This document shows, piece by piece, positions 1 through 8,175 of a stretch of 26,003 nucleotides of DNA. Source of the DNA: Chloroflexota bacterium (GTDB taxonomy: Bacteria; Chloroflexota; Chloroflexia; Thermomicrobiales; UBA6265). The stretch's first letter is position 1. Each line of letters opens with the position of its first letter. The stretch is from contig JAFAEX010000267.1 in the NCBI GenBank assembly GCA_023423795.1, positions 1 to 26,003 of the forward strand, read 5' to 3'. Position numbers and translations under genes: made by a program. The notes under the pieces were generated by a model. That model did not search any database, was not told where the DNA came from, and worked only from the letters and a program-made list of their open reading frames with translations.

Positions 1-2
1 GG

Positions 3-422
3 CTGCCGATCCTGCCCGGCCTCGTCCGCTACGAGGAGGCGGCCGCCGGCGAGATCCGCCACGCGCTGCGCTTCACCGCCGCCCGCACCCGCAACGCCTA
101 CGTCTGGCCCGCGCGGCACGAGGCCTCCGACCGCACCGATCCGGGCCTGCCGCCGCTCGGCCAGCGCTTCCGGCTGAAGGCCGGCTTCGATGCCTCCGGC
201 TTCTCGCCGATCAACCGGGCGATCCTGACCGCGCTCAAGCAGTACGGCATGTTCCTCGCCGACAACGGCTCCAACTGGTTCCTGTCCGGCGCCCCCGATA
301 ACCGCTGGGACAACGACGACCTGCGGGCGCTGTTGAGCGGCGTCAAGGGCTCCGACTTCGAGGCCATCGACGAATCCGGCCTGATGGTCGATCCGAACTC
401 CGGCCGCGTCCGCGTTCCCTGA
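3..422 (+). CDS. C-terminal part of an unidentified conserved protein (5' end outside window)
   Basis: An open frame enters from the left edge and stops at TGA 420-422, giving the last 139 residues of a longer protein. It reads as real coding sequence: motifs such as RNAYVWPARHEAS, LPPLGQRFRLKAGFD, INRAILTALKQYGMFLADNG and SNWFLSGAPDNRWDNDDL are well formed and rich in Trp, Asn and Tyr, unlike the Arg/Ala/Pro-rich shadow frames nearby. I recall similar C-terminal blocks in large, probably secreted proteins of Actinobacteria and Chloroflexi annotated as hypothetical, so the family is conserved but has no function I can name. The gene converges with the FAD oxidoreductase, and a long palindrome fills the gap between them. 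Without the N-terminus a signal peptide cannot be judged. Confidence 0.7.
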   Translation: MPILPGLVRYEEAAAGEIRHALRFTAARTRNAYVWPARHEASDRTDPGLPPLGQRFRLKAGFDASGFSPINRAILTALKQYGMFLADNGSNWFLSGAPDNRWDNDDLRALLSGVKGSDFEAIDESGLMVDPNSGRVRVP

Positions 423-452
423 CCCGCTGCCGCACTGGCGGCCCGACCCCCA

Positions 453-535
453 GTCATCCCGAGCCTGCCGAGGGATCTCGTTCACGAGTCGAGAAGCCGA
501 GAAGAAACGAGATCCCTCGGCAGGCTCGGGATGAC
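453..535. repeat. Family A palindrome, copy 1, between convergent genes
   Basis: Two 30-bp arms at 453-482 and 506-535 are perfect inverted complements separated by 23 nt. The arms begin GTCATCCCGAGCCTGCCGAG. Both flanking genes end into this element, so its stem-loop would form in either transcript and could act as a bidirectional, Rho-independent-like terminator, although no T tract follows. Copies 2 and 3 of the family lie at 7292-7394 and 20885-20995, also between convergent genes. The function is inferred; the repeat itself is seen directly. Confidence 0.85.
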
Positions 536-560
536 AAGGGAAGCGGTGCGCGAACGCCCC

Positions 561-1946
561 CTAGTAATCGAACAGCCGCTCGGCGAGGGTCTTGCGCTCC
601 GGGTAGCGGCCGGTGCGCTCGACCTCTTCCAGCCGCCGGATGCGCGAGCGGCGAACGAACGACACCCCGGCGAAACGCAGCGGCTCCGGCTCCCACGGCT
701 TCGGCTGATGGCTGGCCATCGGCAGCCGCGCCAGATCCGAATCGGTCCCGGTGATCAGGTCGGCCACGAGCCGGCCCGAAAGATTGGCGGTCGCCACCCC
801 CTGCCCGGTGTAGCCGTAGGCGAGCGCGACCTTCGTGCGCGGGTTGAACCCCATCGTCGGCATCTGGTCGCGGGGCACCCCGAAAACGCCGCCCCAGGCG
901 TGGGTGAAGCGGTACCCCTCGAGGGCGGGGAACCACAACCGCGCCGAGCGCCGGGCGTGGGCGAAGACGTCCTCCATCCGGTCGAGGTCGTCGGTGATGC
1001 GCGAGCCGAAGGGGTAGCGGGCGCGGTAGGCGCCGAACATGATGCGCCCGTCTGCCGTGCGCTGGAGGTAGCCGGCCGTCGTCCCGAACCCGCCGACCAC
1101 GTCGCGATGCTGCCAGCCGATCTGCTCCCAGACCGACTCCGGCAGCGGCTCGGTGAGCACGATGTGGGAGGTCATCGGGATGACGTGGCGGCGCAATTTG
1201 TCCAGCCGGGCCATGTAGGCCTCGCCGGCCAGCACGATCGCGCGGCGGGCGCGCACCTCGCCGCGGTCGGTCGCCAGCACCGGCCGCTCGCCGCCCCGGT
1301 AATCGGTCACGCGGGTCTGCTCGTAGACGACCCCGCCGCGCTTCTCCACCGCACGGGCGAGGCCGCGCGCCAGTTTGGCCGGCTGGATCACCGCGCCCTC
1401 CCGGTTGTGGAAGGACGCCACCGCCCCGGCCACGCGCAAACGCTCGGCGGTGCCGGCGGCGTCCAGCACCGCGACCCGGTCGCCGAAGCCGAGCGCCTCG
1501 TATTCGGCGCGTCGCTCTTCGAGCAGCGGCACGTCGTAGGCGGCGCGGGCGACGTCGGTTTCGCCGCCCTTGGCGTAGTCGCAGTCGATGCCCTCCTCGG
1601 CGCACACCGCGCCGACGTCGTCCACCGAATCGAACATCGCCTGCACGACGCCACGGGCCGCCTCGACTCCGTAGGTGCGCATCAGCGCCGTCTTCGTCAC
1701 CGGGAAGCCGGCGAAGCACCAGCCGCCGTTGCGGCCGGACGCGCCGAAGCCGGCGATCTCGGCCTCGACCACGGCGACCGAGAGCGACGGCTCCCGGCGC
1801 AGCAGTTTGTAGGCGGTCCACAACCCGGAGAACCCCGCGCCCATGATCGCGACGTCCACCTCGGTCGAGCCGTCCAAAGGCGGCCGGGGCGTCAGGTCGT
1901 CGCCGCAGGTTTCCAGCCAGAACGAGGTCGAGCGGTAATCCTTCAC
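561..1946 (-). CDS. FAD-dependent amine/amino-acid oxidoreductase (DAO family, PuuB/OrdL-like)
   Basis: The product is a 461-residue flavoprotein of the DAO family, which oxidises amines or amino acids using FAD. The dinucleotide-binding motif GAGFSG sits at residues 36-41, followed by an acidic strand end and the GASGRNGG signature at 68-75 that is typical of gamma-glutamylputrescine oxidase-like enzymes. Near the C-terminus YGYTGQGVATANLSGR is the second FAD-contacting block. I chose the GTG at 1944-1946 because GGAGGG lies about 6 nt upstream and the family motifs start at the right distance; a longer frame upstream would run through the palindrome and the permease gene. It is the last gene of the solute-binding protein-permease cluster, so its substrate is plausibly the imported amine or peptide product. 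The exact substrate cannot be read from the sequence. Confidence 0.9.
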   Translation of the reverse strand: MKDYRSTSFWLETCGDDLTPRPPLDGSTEVDVAIMGAGFSGLWTAYKLLRREPSLSVAVVEAEIAGFGASGRNGGWCFAGFPVTKTALMRTYGVEAARGVVQAMFDSVDDVGAVCAEEGIDCDYAKGGETDVARAAYDVPLLEERRAEYEALGFGDRVAVLDAAGTAERLRVAGAVASFHNREGAVIQPAKLARGLARAVEKRGGVVYEQTRVTDYRGGERPVLATDRGEVRARRAIVLAGEAYMARLDKLRRHVIPMTSHIVLTEPLPESVWEQIGWQHRDVVGGFGTTAGYLQRTADGRIMFGAYRARYPFGSRITDDLDRMEDVFAHARRSARLWFPALEGYRFTHAWGGVFGVPRDQMPTMGFNPRTKVALAYGYTGQGVATANLSGRLVADLITGTDSDLARLPMASHQPKPWEPEPLRFAGVSFVRRSRIRRLEEVERTGRYPERKTLAERLFDY

Positions 1947-1959
1947 GGCGAACCCTCCG

Positions 1960-2042
1960 AGTACCGAGTGCCAAGTGCCGAGGAATGGTCGGCCGGCGCG
2001 GCGCGTCAGTGCTTGCTGACTCGGCACTCGGCACTCGGTACT
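1960..2042. repeat. Family C hairpin in the dppC-oxidoreductase gap
   Basis: Arms at 1960-1982 and 2020-2042 are inverted complements with one mismatch in 23. Each arm consists of period-7 units related to CGAGTGC (for example GTACCGAGTGCCAAGTGCCG). A small inner hairpin, GTCAG-CTGAC, lies at 2005-2020. The element fills nearly all of the 95-nt gap: one arm touches the dppC stop codon and the other ends next to the ribosome binding site of the oxidoreductase. The 15-mer GTGCCAAGTGCCGAG recurs exactly at 10177-10191, in the atpG-atpD gap. Confidence 0.8.
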
Positions 2043-3013
2043 TACCGCCGGCCGTGCGGGTCGAGCGCGTCGCGCAGGCCGTCGCCGACGAAGTTGATGC
2101 TGATGACGGTCAGAAAGATCATCATGCCCGGCGCGATGGCGAACACCGGCAGTTGCTGCATGAGCGGCTGGGCGTCCCGCAACAGGTTGCCCCACGTGGC
2201 GGTCGGCGGCTGCACGCCGTAGCCGAGGTAACTCAGGCCCGATTCGGTGATGATCGAGGCGGCCACCAGCAGGCTCGCCTGCACGACGATCGGGCCGACC
2301 GCGCCCGGCAGCACGTGCCGCATCATGATCCGCCCGTTGGAGCCGCCGGCGGCGCGGGCGGCCTCGACGAACTCCTTCTCCTTCAGGCTGAGGAACGTGG
2401 CGCGCACCATCCGCGCCAGCCCCATCCACGACAGGACGCCGATCACCAGCGCGATCGGCGCAACGCTGCCTTGCAGGAAGCGCAGTTCGCTGGCCTTGAT
2501 CAGCGTGCCCAGCACGATCAGCACGAACAATTGCGGAAAGCAGAGGAAGGCGTCGGTCAGGCGCATCAGCAGCGCGTCGGTCAGCCCGCCGAAATAGCCG
2601 GCAACCGCGCCGAACGCGGTGCCGATCACCAGCGCCACCAGCGTGGCCGCCAGCCCGATCGAGAGCGACACCCGGCCGCCTTCGAGCGTGCGGGCGAACA
2701 CGTCGCGCCCGGCCTCGTCAGTGCCGAACCAGTGGTCCAGCGACGGCCCCTGCTTGCGCTCGGAGGCCGACAGCGCGTTCGGGTCGTGCGGCGCCAGCGG
2801 CGCGAGGATGGCCGAGAGGACGAGGATCACCAGCACCACCAGCCCGGCGGTCGCCAGCCGGTGGCGCAGGAACCGGCGCACGACCAGCCGCGCCATCGTG
2901 TCGTGGCGGCCCGGCGCGGCGGTGAGCGAAGAACCGGGCGGCTCCGGGGATGCGGGCGGCGGCGCCGGCTCGGCGGCAGCCGCCAGCCGGCGGGTGTCGG
3001 TCGAAGCGCTCAT
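2042..3013 (-). CDS. ABC transporter permease, DppC/OppC type
   Basis: This 323-residue inner-membrane permease pairs with the DppB-like protein encoded just upstream to form the channel of a peptide/opine/nickel-class importer. After a Pro/Ala-rich cytosolic N-terminus (to about residue 40) comes the DppC-specific first membrane helix (RRFLRHRLATAGLVVLVILV), then HWFGTDEAGRDVFARTLEGG, a hallmark of the subfamily. The EAA loop that contacts the ATPase is EAARAAGGSNGRIMMRHVLP, and SGLSYLGYGVQPPTATWGNL and the C-terminal DGLRDALDP are typical. The ATG overlaps the dppB stop codon by 4 nt (ATGA), so translation is probably coupled. The substrate cannot be assigned from the permease alone. Confidence 0.93.
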   Translation of the reverse strand: MSASTDTRRLAAAAEPAPPPASPEPPGSSLTAAPGRHDTMARLVVRRFLRHRLATAGLVVLVILVLSAILAPLAPHDPNALSASERKQGPSLDHWFGTDEAGRDVFARTLEGGRVSLSIGLAATLVALVIGTAFGAVAGYFGGLTDALLMRLTDAFLCFPQLFVLIVLGTLIKASELRFLQGSVAPIALVIGVLSWMGLARMVRATFLSLKEKEFVEAARAAGGSNGRIMMRHVLPGAVGPIVVQASLLVAASIITESGLSYLGYGVQPPTATWGNLLRDAQPLMQQLPVFAIAPGMMIFLTVISINFVGDGLRDALDPHGRR

Positions 3014-3987
3014 GCCAGCCGAATCCTCGGGTCGAGCCACGCGTACAGCAGGTCGGCGATGATGTTGGCGACCACGATCAGCGCCGAGGTGATCATGATG
3101 ATGGCCATCAGCAACCCGTAGTCGCGCCGCTCCGCCGCCGCATAGAAGAGTCGTCCCATGCCGGGCCAGGCGAAGATCACCTCGGTGAACAGCGCGCCGG
3201 TGAACAGGAACGGCACGTCCAGCGCCATCAGCGTCACCAGCGGGATGGCGGCGTTGCGGAAGGCGTGGCGCATCACGACCAGCCGCTCCCGCACGCCCTT
3301 GGCGCGGGCCGTCCGCACGTAGTCCTGGTGGATCGTCTCCAGCATCGACGCGCGCAGGAACCGCGAATACCACGCCACCCAGCCGGCGGCGAGCATCGTC
3401 ACCGGCAGGATCAGGTGGCGGATGCGGTCGCCGATCGAGAACGGCGCGCCCATCGTGGAAACGCCGCCGGCCGGCAGCAGCGGTTTGCCGGTGAAGGGGT
3501 TGTCCAGCCAGCCGTAGAAGACCAGCAGCAGGATCAGCCCCAGCCAGAAGATCGGGATGGATTGCCCGATGAAGGTGAGGGCGGTCACGGCGTGGTCGAA
3601 CTTCGAATACTGCCGCGTGGCCGACAGGATGCCGACCGGGATCGCGATCACCAGCGTGACCGCCCAGGCCACGGCCATCAGCGTCAGCGTGTTCGGCAGC
3701 CGTTCCTTGATCTCGTCGGCGACCGGGCGGCGCGACGTGACCGACATCCCGAGGTCGCCCTGCACGACGCGGCCCAGCCACTTGGCGTACTGGACGTGGA
3801 CGGGGTCGTGCAGCCCGAGGTCGCGCTCCAGTTGCGCGAGGTCGGCCGCGCTCATGCCGCCGCCGCGCCGCATGTAGGCGCCGGTCGGGCCGCCGGGCGC
3901 CGCCTGCAGCAGCAGGAACACGGTGACGCTGACGAACAGCAGCAGCGGGATCGCGCCGAGCAGGCGCCGCAGGACGAACTGGGCCAA
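3010..3987 (-). CDS. ABC transporter permease, DppB/OppB type
   Basis: The 325-residue product begins MAQFVLRRLLGAIPLLLFVS, the usual first membrane helix of DppB proteins. GDLGMSVTSRRPVADEIKER and the EAA-type loop (DYVRTARAKGVRERLVVMRH) follow, and the end WLDPRIRLA is the classical DppB C-terminus. It lies downstream of the solute-binding protein gene and overlaps dppC by 4 nt. The 298-nt gap upstream carries a large palindromic repeat that could lower permease expression relative to the binding protein, a usual stoichiometry in such operons; that effect is inferred. No ATP-binding subunit gene lies in the cluster. Confidence 0.95.
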   Translation of the reverse strand: MAQFVLRRLLGAIPLLLFVSVTVFLLLQAAPGGPTGAYMRRGGGMSAADLAQLERDLGLHDPVHVQYAKWLGRVVQGDLGMSVTSRRPVADEIKERLPNTLTLMAVAWAVTLVIAIPVGILSATRQYSKFDHAVTALTFIGQSIPIFWLGLILLLVFYGWLDNPFTGKPLLPAGGVSTMGAPFSIGDRIRHLILPVTMLAAGWVAWYSRFLRASMLETIHQDYVRTARAKGVRERLVVMRHAFRNAAIPLVTLMALDVPFLFTGALFTEVIFAWPGMGRLFYAAAERRDYGLLMAIIMITSALIVVANIIADLLYAWLDPRIRLA

Positions 3988-4069
3988 GACGCGCTCCGAA
4001 GGTGGCGAACCGGTCGTCGATGGTTGGCGATGGCGGTTGCGAATCTCGGTCGGTCCGTTGCGACGCTCA

Positions 4070-4198
4070 CCCGGGAATGAATTCCCGGGCTACGGGAACG
4101 AAACCCCTCCGGGGTTGAGACCGACGGGCGGTTGCGCCGACCTCGTGCCCAGTCCCGGAGGGACTTCGTTTACGTAGCCCGGGGTTTCAACCCCGGGC
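4070..4198. repeat. Family B nested palindrome, copy 1, in the binding protein-dppB gap
   Basis: This repeat occupies the middle of the 3988-4285 gap. It opens with a perfect 9-bp inverted repeat, CCCGGGAAT-GA-ATTCCCGGG (4070-4089), and closes with a 10-bp one, GCCCGGGGTT-TC-AACCCCGGGC (4177-4198). Between them, 4084-4114 and 4153-4184 are imperfect inverted copies of each other (core CGAAACCCCTCCGGGG). The same core recurs at 22061-22362. No open frame fits inside. The rest of the gap shows nothing I can name. Confidence 0.8.
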
Positions 4199-4285
4199 GA
4201 ACGTAGCCGGCAACCGCCATCAACGCCGCGGTCCGCGCCGCCGGCGACCGCTCCCGGCCGCCGGCGGTACGAACGGAACGTCCCG

Positions 4286-6043
4286 TTACTGCTCCAGCCA
4301 CCAGTTCTCGGCGTCCCAGGTCGCGTACTCCCACGTGCTCACGGTGAAGCCGTGGAGCCGGTTGGAGTAAACGCTGCCTTCGCTGAACTGGAAGATCGGG
4401 AAGGAGACGATGTCCTCGCGCAGCGCGTCGGCGATGTTGCAGAAGTTCGCCCGCCGCTCCTCGACATCCGGCGTCGAGTTGGCCGCGTCCATCCACTGGC
4501 CGACGTCGTCGCGGACCCAGCGGTAGATGTTGAGCCCGCCGGGGTTCTCGGCGCTGGGCACCTGGTCGGGCGCGTAGACCTCGTCCAGTTCCGCGCCCGG
4601 CTCGGCGAAGAAGCCGGAGTCGTACATGAGCATGTCGTAGTCGCCCAGTTTGCGCGGCGACCCGTCGTCCCAGGTGCCGAAGATGACGGCGAATTCCTGG
4701 TTCTCGATGCGCGCCTCGACGCCGACGTTGCGCAGGTCTTCCTGGATCGCCAGCCCGACGAGATCGAGCGTGGAGAACCCGGTGTAGGAGTTCATCATCA
4801 GGCTGAGCGGCGTGCCGTCCTCGACGCCTTCGACGCCGTGGGCCTCGCGGATGCCGTCGCCGCTTTCGTCGCGCCAGCCGGCCTCGTCCAGCAGCGCCAT
4901 CGCCCGCTCGGGGTCGTGGGTGAACGGCTCGACCTCGCAGGCCATCCAGCCGACGTCGAACGGCGAATCGAGGTCGAAGACGCGGCCTTCCATCAGTTCC
5001 TGGTTGATGCGGGTGCGGTCGATCGCCAACGTGATCGCCTCGCGAACGCGGATGTCGCCGAGGATCGGGTGCGGCGCATCGGCGCCGGGATCGCCGTCGA
5101 ACGGGTTCGAGAGGTTGAAGTGGAGCTGCGTCACCCAGATGCCCGGGGCGATGCGGCCGGTGCCGGAGCCGGACTCCTCGATCTGGAGTTCGGCCTCGTC
5201 GCCCGCCCAGAGCATGACGTGGCCTTCGCCCTCGATCATCCGCGCGGTGCGCGACTCCTCGGCCGGGACGATCAGGAAGTTGACCGCGTCGAGGTAGGGC
5301 TTGCCTTCCTCGCGGTAGTTGTCGTTGCGAACCGTGGCGAGGTACTCGCCGGAGGCCCACTCCTGCAACACGAACGGGCCGGTGCCGATCGGGAACCGGT
5401 TGAAGTCCCAGTTCTTCATGTCCGCCGCGTCGCCGGTGGCGTGCTTCGGCAGGATGTAGGGGAACTGGTCGAGGTAGCCGGCGTTGAACGCGGAGTAGGT
5501 CACGACCGCGGTCTGCGGGTCCGGCGTCTCCACGTTATCGATCAGGGCGTACTGGCTGGCGACCGCCGAGCCGTTGGCCACGTCGCGGGCGGCCTCCCAG
5601 GTGAACTTGACGTCCTCGGAGGTGAACGGCGTGCCGTCCGACCAGACGACCTCCGGCTTGAGTTTCCAGGTGATCGTCAGCAGATCTTCGGAGACGCCGC
5701 CGTTGTCGAGCGTCGGCAACTCGGCCGCCAGCATCGGCTGGAAGTTCCCGTCGGGGTCGTTGTAGGTCAGTCCTTCGAGGATGATGTTGCTGACCTGCAG
5801 CGCGATCGACGTGTTGCCGATGATCGGGTTCAGGGTGTCGGGGTCCTCGTAGAGCAGGAAGTTGGCGGCCCCGCCGGGCACCGGCGGCCCCTGGGTGTCC
5901 GAGTAATAGGGCGCTTCGCCCGCCGCTTCGGGGGTCGAAGCGGCGTCCTGGGCGGCCACGCCCGGCCCGGCGGCCATCGTCGCCACCAGCGCCCCGGCGC
6001 CAACGATGCGCCACCACCGCGATCGGAGTCCGGTCCACGCCAT
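4286..6043 (-). CDS. ABC transporter solute-binding protein, family 5 (peptide/opine type)
   Basis: This 585-residue extracytoplasmic protein captures the substrate for the DppB/DppC permease. Residues 1-31 form a Sec signal peptide: basic MAWTGLRSRWWR, a hydrophobic GAGALVATMAAG core and a likely cut after GVAA. No lipobox cysteine is seen. The mature part carries family 5 landmarks: DPDTLNPIIGNTSIALQVSN, then LTITWKLKPEVVWSDGTPFT, EDVKFTWEAARD, PIGTGPFVLQEW, VREAITLAIDR and WMACEVEPFTHDPERAMALL. Length fits the family. The ATG at 6043 is preceded by GAGGAG about 9 nt upstream; the longer frame upstream lacks such signals. Family 5 binds peptides, glycosides, opines or nickel; the neighbouring flavin amine oxidase favours an amine- or amino-acid-containing ligand, by inference only. 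Confidence 0.93.
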   Translation of the reverse strand: MAWTGLRSRWWRIVGAGALVATMAAGPGVAAQDAASTPEAAGEAPYYSDTQGPPVPGGAANFLLYEDPDTLNPIIGNTSIALQVSNIILEGLTYNDPDGNFQPMLAAELPTLDNGGVSEDLLTITWKLKPEVVWSDGTPFTSEDVKFTWEAARDVANGSAVASQYALIDNVETPDPQTAVVTYSAFNAGYLDQFPYILPKHATGDAADMKNWDFNRFPIGTGPFVLQEWASGEYLATVRNDNYREEGKPYLDAVNFLIVPAEESRTARMIEGEGHVMLWAGDEAELQIEESGSGTGRIAPGIWVTQLHFNLSNPFDGDPGADAPHPILGDIRVREAITLAIDRTRINQELMEGRVFDLDSPFDVGWMACEVEPFTHDPERAMALLDEAGWRDESGDGIREAHGVEGVEDGTPLSLMMNSYTGFSTLDLVGLAIQEDLRNVGVEARIENQEFAVIFGTWDDGSPRKLGDYDMLMYDSGFFAEPGAELDEVYAPDQVPSAENPGGLNIYRWVRDDVGQWMDAANSTPDVEERRANFCNIADALREDIVSFPIFQFSEGSVYSNRLHGFTVSTWEYATWDAENWWLEQ

Positions 6044-6450
6044 CGAGCCTGCTCCTCGGTGCTTCGCGTTCCGCCGTCGCCGGTCGCCACGCTGGGCGGG
6101 GTCCCGCTGACCCAATCGGCGCCCCGGTCGAAGGGTTGTGCGGCAACGGCGCACCACGGCGGTGCGCGCGGTCGTCCCACGACGGAGGGGGTAGACGCCG
6201 GCAGTATAGCAACGGGTCCGGCGGCGTCCTTGTGCGTTGCGTCCGCACCCGGCGACCGTCCGTTGGCGCGATTCCGGCCGCGCGGACGCCCATGGGCGGC
6301 GATACTGCGCGCATCGAAACCACGAACCGCCGCCGGATGGGGCGTCGGCATCAGCCGGGCGCAACGCACAGCGCGGGGTCGGGCGCTCATGGCGGAATGC
6401 GCGGCAGGATCGGGCGCGAGCCCCGGTGCGGGTCGCTGGCCGGGTGAAGG
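6044..6450. other. Divergent 407-bp intergenic region
   Basis: No convincing gene is present. It must hold the promoters of the binding-protein operon (minus) and the DUF4239 gene (plus). One good minus-strand extended -10 is listed separately. An 11-bp inverted pair, TGTGCGTTGCG at 6231-6241 and CGCAACGCACA at 6360-6370, is 118 bp apart and could be chance. Confidence 0.5.
6203..6211 (-). promoter_or_regulatory. Extended -10 promoter candidate for the uptake operon
   Basis: Read on the minus strand this is TGCTATACT: a TGn extension followed by TATACT, one mismatch from the sigma-70 -10 consensus, in a region otherwise nearly free of A/T runs. No good -35 is visible 16-18 nt upstream, as is usual for extended -10 promoters. 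It would give a leader of about 150 nt before the binding-protein ATG at 6043. Confidence 0.4.
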
Positions 6451-7263
6451 ATGAACCGGGAAACGCTGGTCAACGTGGCGTTGGTGACCATCGCGGTAGC
6501 CGTCGTCTGTGCGGCCATCGTGGTCGTGCGCCGCCGCTGGCCGGATCGGCTGCTGGAGGAACACGGGGCGATCGGCGCGGTGCTGGCGATCGCCGCCACG
6601 GTCTACGGCATCATCCTCGGCCTCACGGTGGTCGCGGTCTGGGAGCGGTTCCTGTCGGCGGAGGTGATCCTCACCGACGAGTTGAACGCGCTGTACGCGG
6701 TCGTCCGCATCGCCGGGGCCTACCCGCCCGACGAACGCGAGCACCTCGAGTCCGCGGCGCTCGCCTACGGCAACGCGGTGGCGCAATACGAACTGGGCGA
6801 AGGCACGGTGACGTCGGGCAGTTCGCCGCAAGCGCGATCGGCGGTTCGCCGGATGTACGCGGTCCTCAACGGCATCGCCGCGGACGGAGGTCCCGGCGAA
6901 TTGGCGCTCGAACCATCCTACGAAGCGGTGATGCGGCTGGATCAGGCGCGGGGCGACCGCCTGGTGCTGGAAGACCGGTCGCTGCCGGGCCGGCTGTGGG
7001 TCGTGCTGCTGGTCGGCGGCGGGACGACGATGATGTTCCTCGTGCTGCTCGCGCCGGGGAACCTGCCTGTCCACCTGTTGATCGGCGGCGCGACCACGCT
7101 GCTGATTGGGTTGACGCTGTCGCTGGTGCACGAAATGGACCGGCCGTTCCACGAACCGATCGCCATCGACTTCGGCGCCTACGGCCGCGGGCTGCGCTCG
7201 CTGGAACGCGAGGCCGGCGAACCGCTCGTGCCGCTCGCCGTCGCCACCCCGGTGGCGCGGTGA
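6451..7263 (+). CDS. DUF4239 (bestrophin-like domain) membrane protein
   Basis: The 270-residue product has four predicted membrane segments at about 7-27, 40-62, 181-201 and 207-227, in two pairs separated by a soluble region of about 115 residues. The second segment (TVYGIILGLTVVAVWERF) and the downstream DELNALY, the DRSLPGRLWVVLLVGG block and the HEMDRPF motif after the last helix match the DUF4239 pattern. These proteins are distantly bestrophin-like, but transport activity has not been settled to my knowledge, so no substrate is given. The ATG at 6451 is directly preceded by GAAGG with almost no spacer, so initiation may be weak. It stands alone and converges with the hydrolase gene across a family A palindrome. 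Confidence 0.8.
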   Translation: MNRETLVNVALVTIAVAVVCAAIVVVRRRWPDRLLEEHGAIGAVLAIAATVYGIILGLTVVAVWERFLSAEVILTDELNALYAVVRIAGAYPPDEREHLESAALAYGNAVAQYELGEGTVTSGSSPQARSAVRRMYAVLNGIAADGGPGELALEPSYEAVMRLDQARGDRLVLEDRSLPGRLWVVLLVGGGTTMMFLVLLAPGNLPVHLLIGGATTLLIGLTLSLVHEMDRPFHEPIAIDFGAYGRGLRSLEREAGEPLVPLAVATPVAR

Positions 7264-7291
7264 ACGGCGCCGCTACCGTCCCAGCCTGCCA

Positions 7292-7394
7292 CCCGTGATC
7301 CCGGGCAGCCCACCCTCATGCCGCGTCATCCCGAGCAACCGCCCGTCATCCCTCGACAGGCTCGGGATGACGGTGGGGCGCTCGGGATCACGGG
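7292..7394. repeat. Family A palindrome, copy 2, between convergent genes
   Basis: Nested inverted repeats: the outer arms CCCGTGATCCCGGGC (7292-7306) and GCTCGGGATCACGGG (7380-7394) differ by one base, and the inner arms GTCATCCCGAGC (7325-7336) and GCTCGGGATGAC (7360-7371) are perfect. The inner arm equals the start of copy 1. It fills the 164-nt gap between the ends of the DUF4239 gene and the hydrolase gene, so it is a candidate bidirectional terminator. A truncated CATCCCTCGACAGG unit in the loop suggests decay or recombination of a longer copy. Confidence 0.75.
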
Positions 7395-7427
7395 ACAAGT
7401 GGCGCCGGCAGCGTTCTGGAGCGGGCG

Positions 7428-8045
7428 CTAGGCCCGATCCTGCCACGGCGGCAGCGCCTCCGGCTCGGGCAGCGTCAACCCCGGCACGCGGGCGGCGAAC
7501 AGCGCCGGCGCGCCTTGCTCGGCGACCGTCCCGCGCAGTTCGTAGGCGAGGGTCTTGACGGTGGAAGGGATCGCGCCGGCAGCCTCCATGCGGCGCAGCG
7601 CAGGTCCCACGTTCGACTCCGAGCTGAACAGGCAATCTTCCAGCAGGAAGACCTCGTACCCGGCGGCGATGAGGCCGAGGACGGATTGCAGCACGCAGAC
7701 GTCGGTCTCGGCACCGGCGACCGCCACCTGCCGCCGCCCGGTCGCGGCCAGCGCCTCGGGGATGCCCGGCTCGCCGCAGCAACCGAACCGGCGCTTGGTC
7801 AGTTTCTGCCCGTGGGCCGGGAAGTACGGCTCCAGCACCGGTGGCAGCCAGCCCTTGTTCTCGACCGGCTGCTCGAACGTGGCGAGGCAGGGCAGATCGT
7901 AGGCCGTCGCCAGCCCGAGCAGGAATCTCAACCGCTCCAGCAGCGGGGCGCTCTCGCCGGCCATCCAGCCGTCGAGGAAACCGGGCTGGACGTCGATGAC
8001 GAGGATCATCGCATCATCGGGACGGACCACGGTGGGAGTCGGCAT
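7428..8045 (-). CDS. Isochorismatase-fold cysteine hydrolase
   Basis: The 205-residue product has the complete catalytic set of the isochorismatase-like family: Asp18 in LVIDVQPGF, Lys84 in QKLTKRRFGC, and Cys117 in VAGAETDVCVLQS, where the residues before Cys form the usual cis-peptide turn. The family includes nicotinamidases, carbamoylases and biuret or ureido hydrolases; the particular substrate cannot be told. The metal-binding His cluster of nicotinamidases (DxHxxxH after the first block) is not seen, which argues against PncA despite a NAD synthetase elsewhere in the window. The ATG at 8045 has GAGGT about 8 nt upstream; the longer frame to 8204 is Arg/Pro-rich noise. It appears to be a single-gene unit, 183 bp after the end of the atp operon. 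Confidence 0.9.
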   Translation of the reverse strand: MPTPTVVRPDDAMILVIDVQPGFLDGWMAGESAPLLERLRFLLGLATAYDLPCLATFEQPVENKGWLPPVLEPYFPAHGQKLTKRRFGCCGEPGIPEALAATGRRQVAVAGAETDVCVLQSVLGLIAAGYEVFLLEDCLFSSESNVGPALRRMEAAGAIPSTVKTLAYELRGTVAEQGAPALFAARVPGLTLPEPEALPPWQDRA

Positions 8046-8175
8046 CGCTGGGGACCTCGGCAGGCGACCGCGCCCGGCATCGAACCACCGGGCACGCGGC
8101 CGACGATAGCAGGTGCTCGTTGGTGCGCGCCCGATCGCCGCCGGGGCGGCAGGAGCCCGCACCGGGAGACGCCGA

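Noticed and set aside
454..2034. 526-codon minus-strand frame over the FAD oxidoreductase
   Set aside because: It is the same gene read in a different frame; the motifs GAGFSG and GASGRNGG occur only in the 561-1946 frame.
4352..6454. 700-codon plus-strand frame opposite the solute-binding protein gene
   Set aside because: The minus strand carries a complete signal peptide and family 5 motifs; the plus frame has none.
7428..8045. Hydrolase considered as nicotinamidase, given nadE in the window
   Set aside because: The His/Asp metal site typical of PncA is not visible; only the general Asp-Lys-Cys set is present, and the genes are not adjacent.
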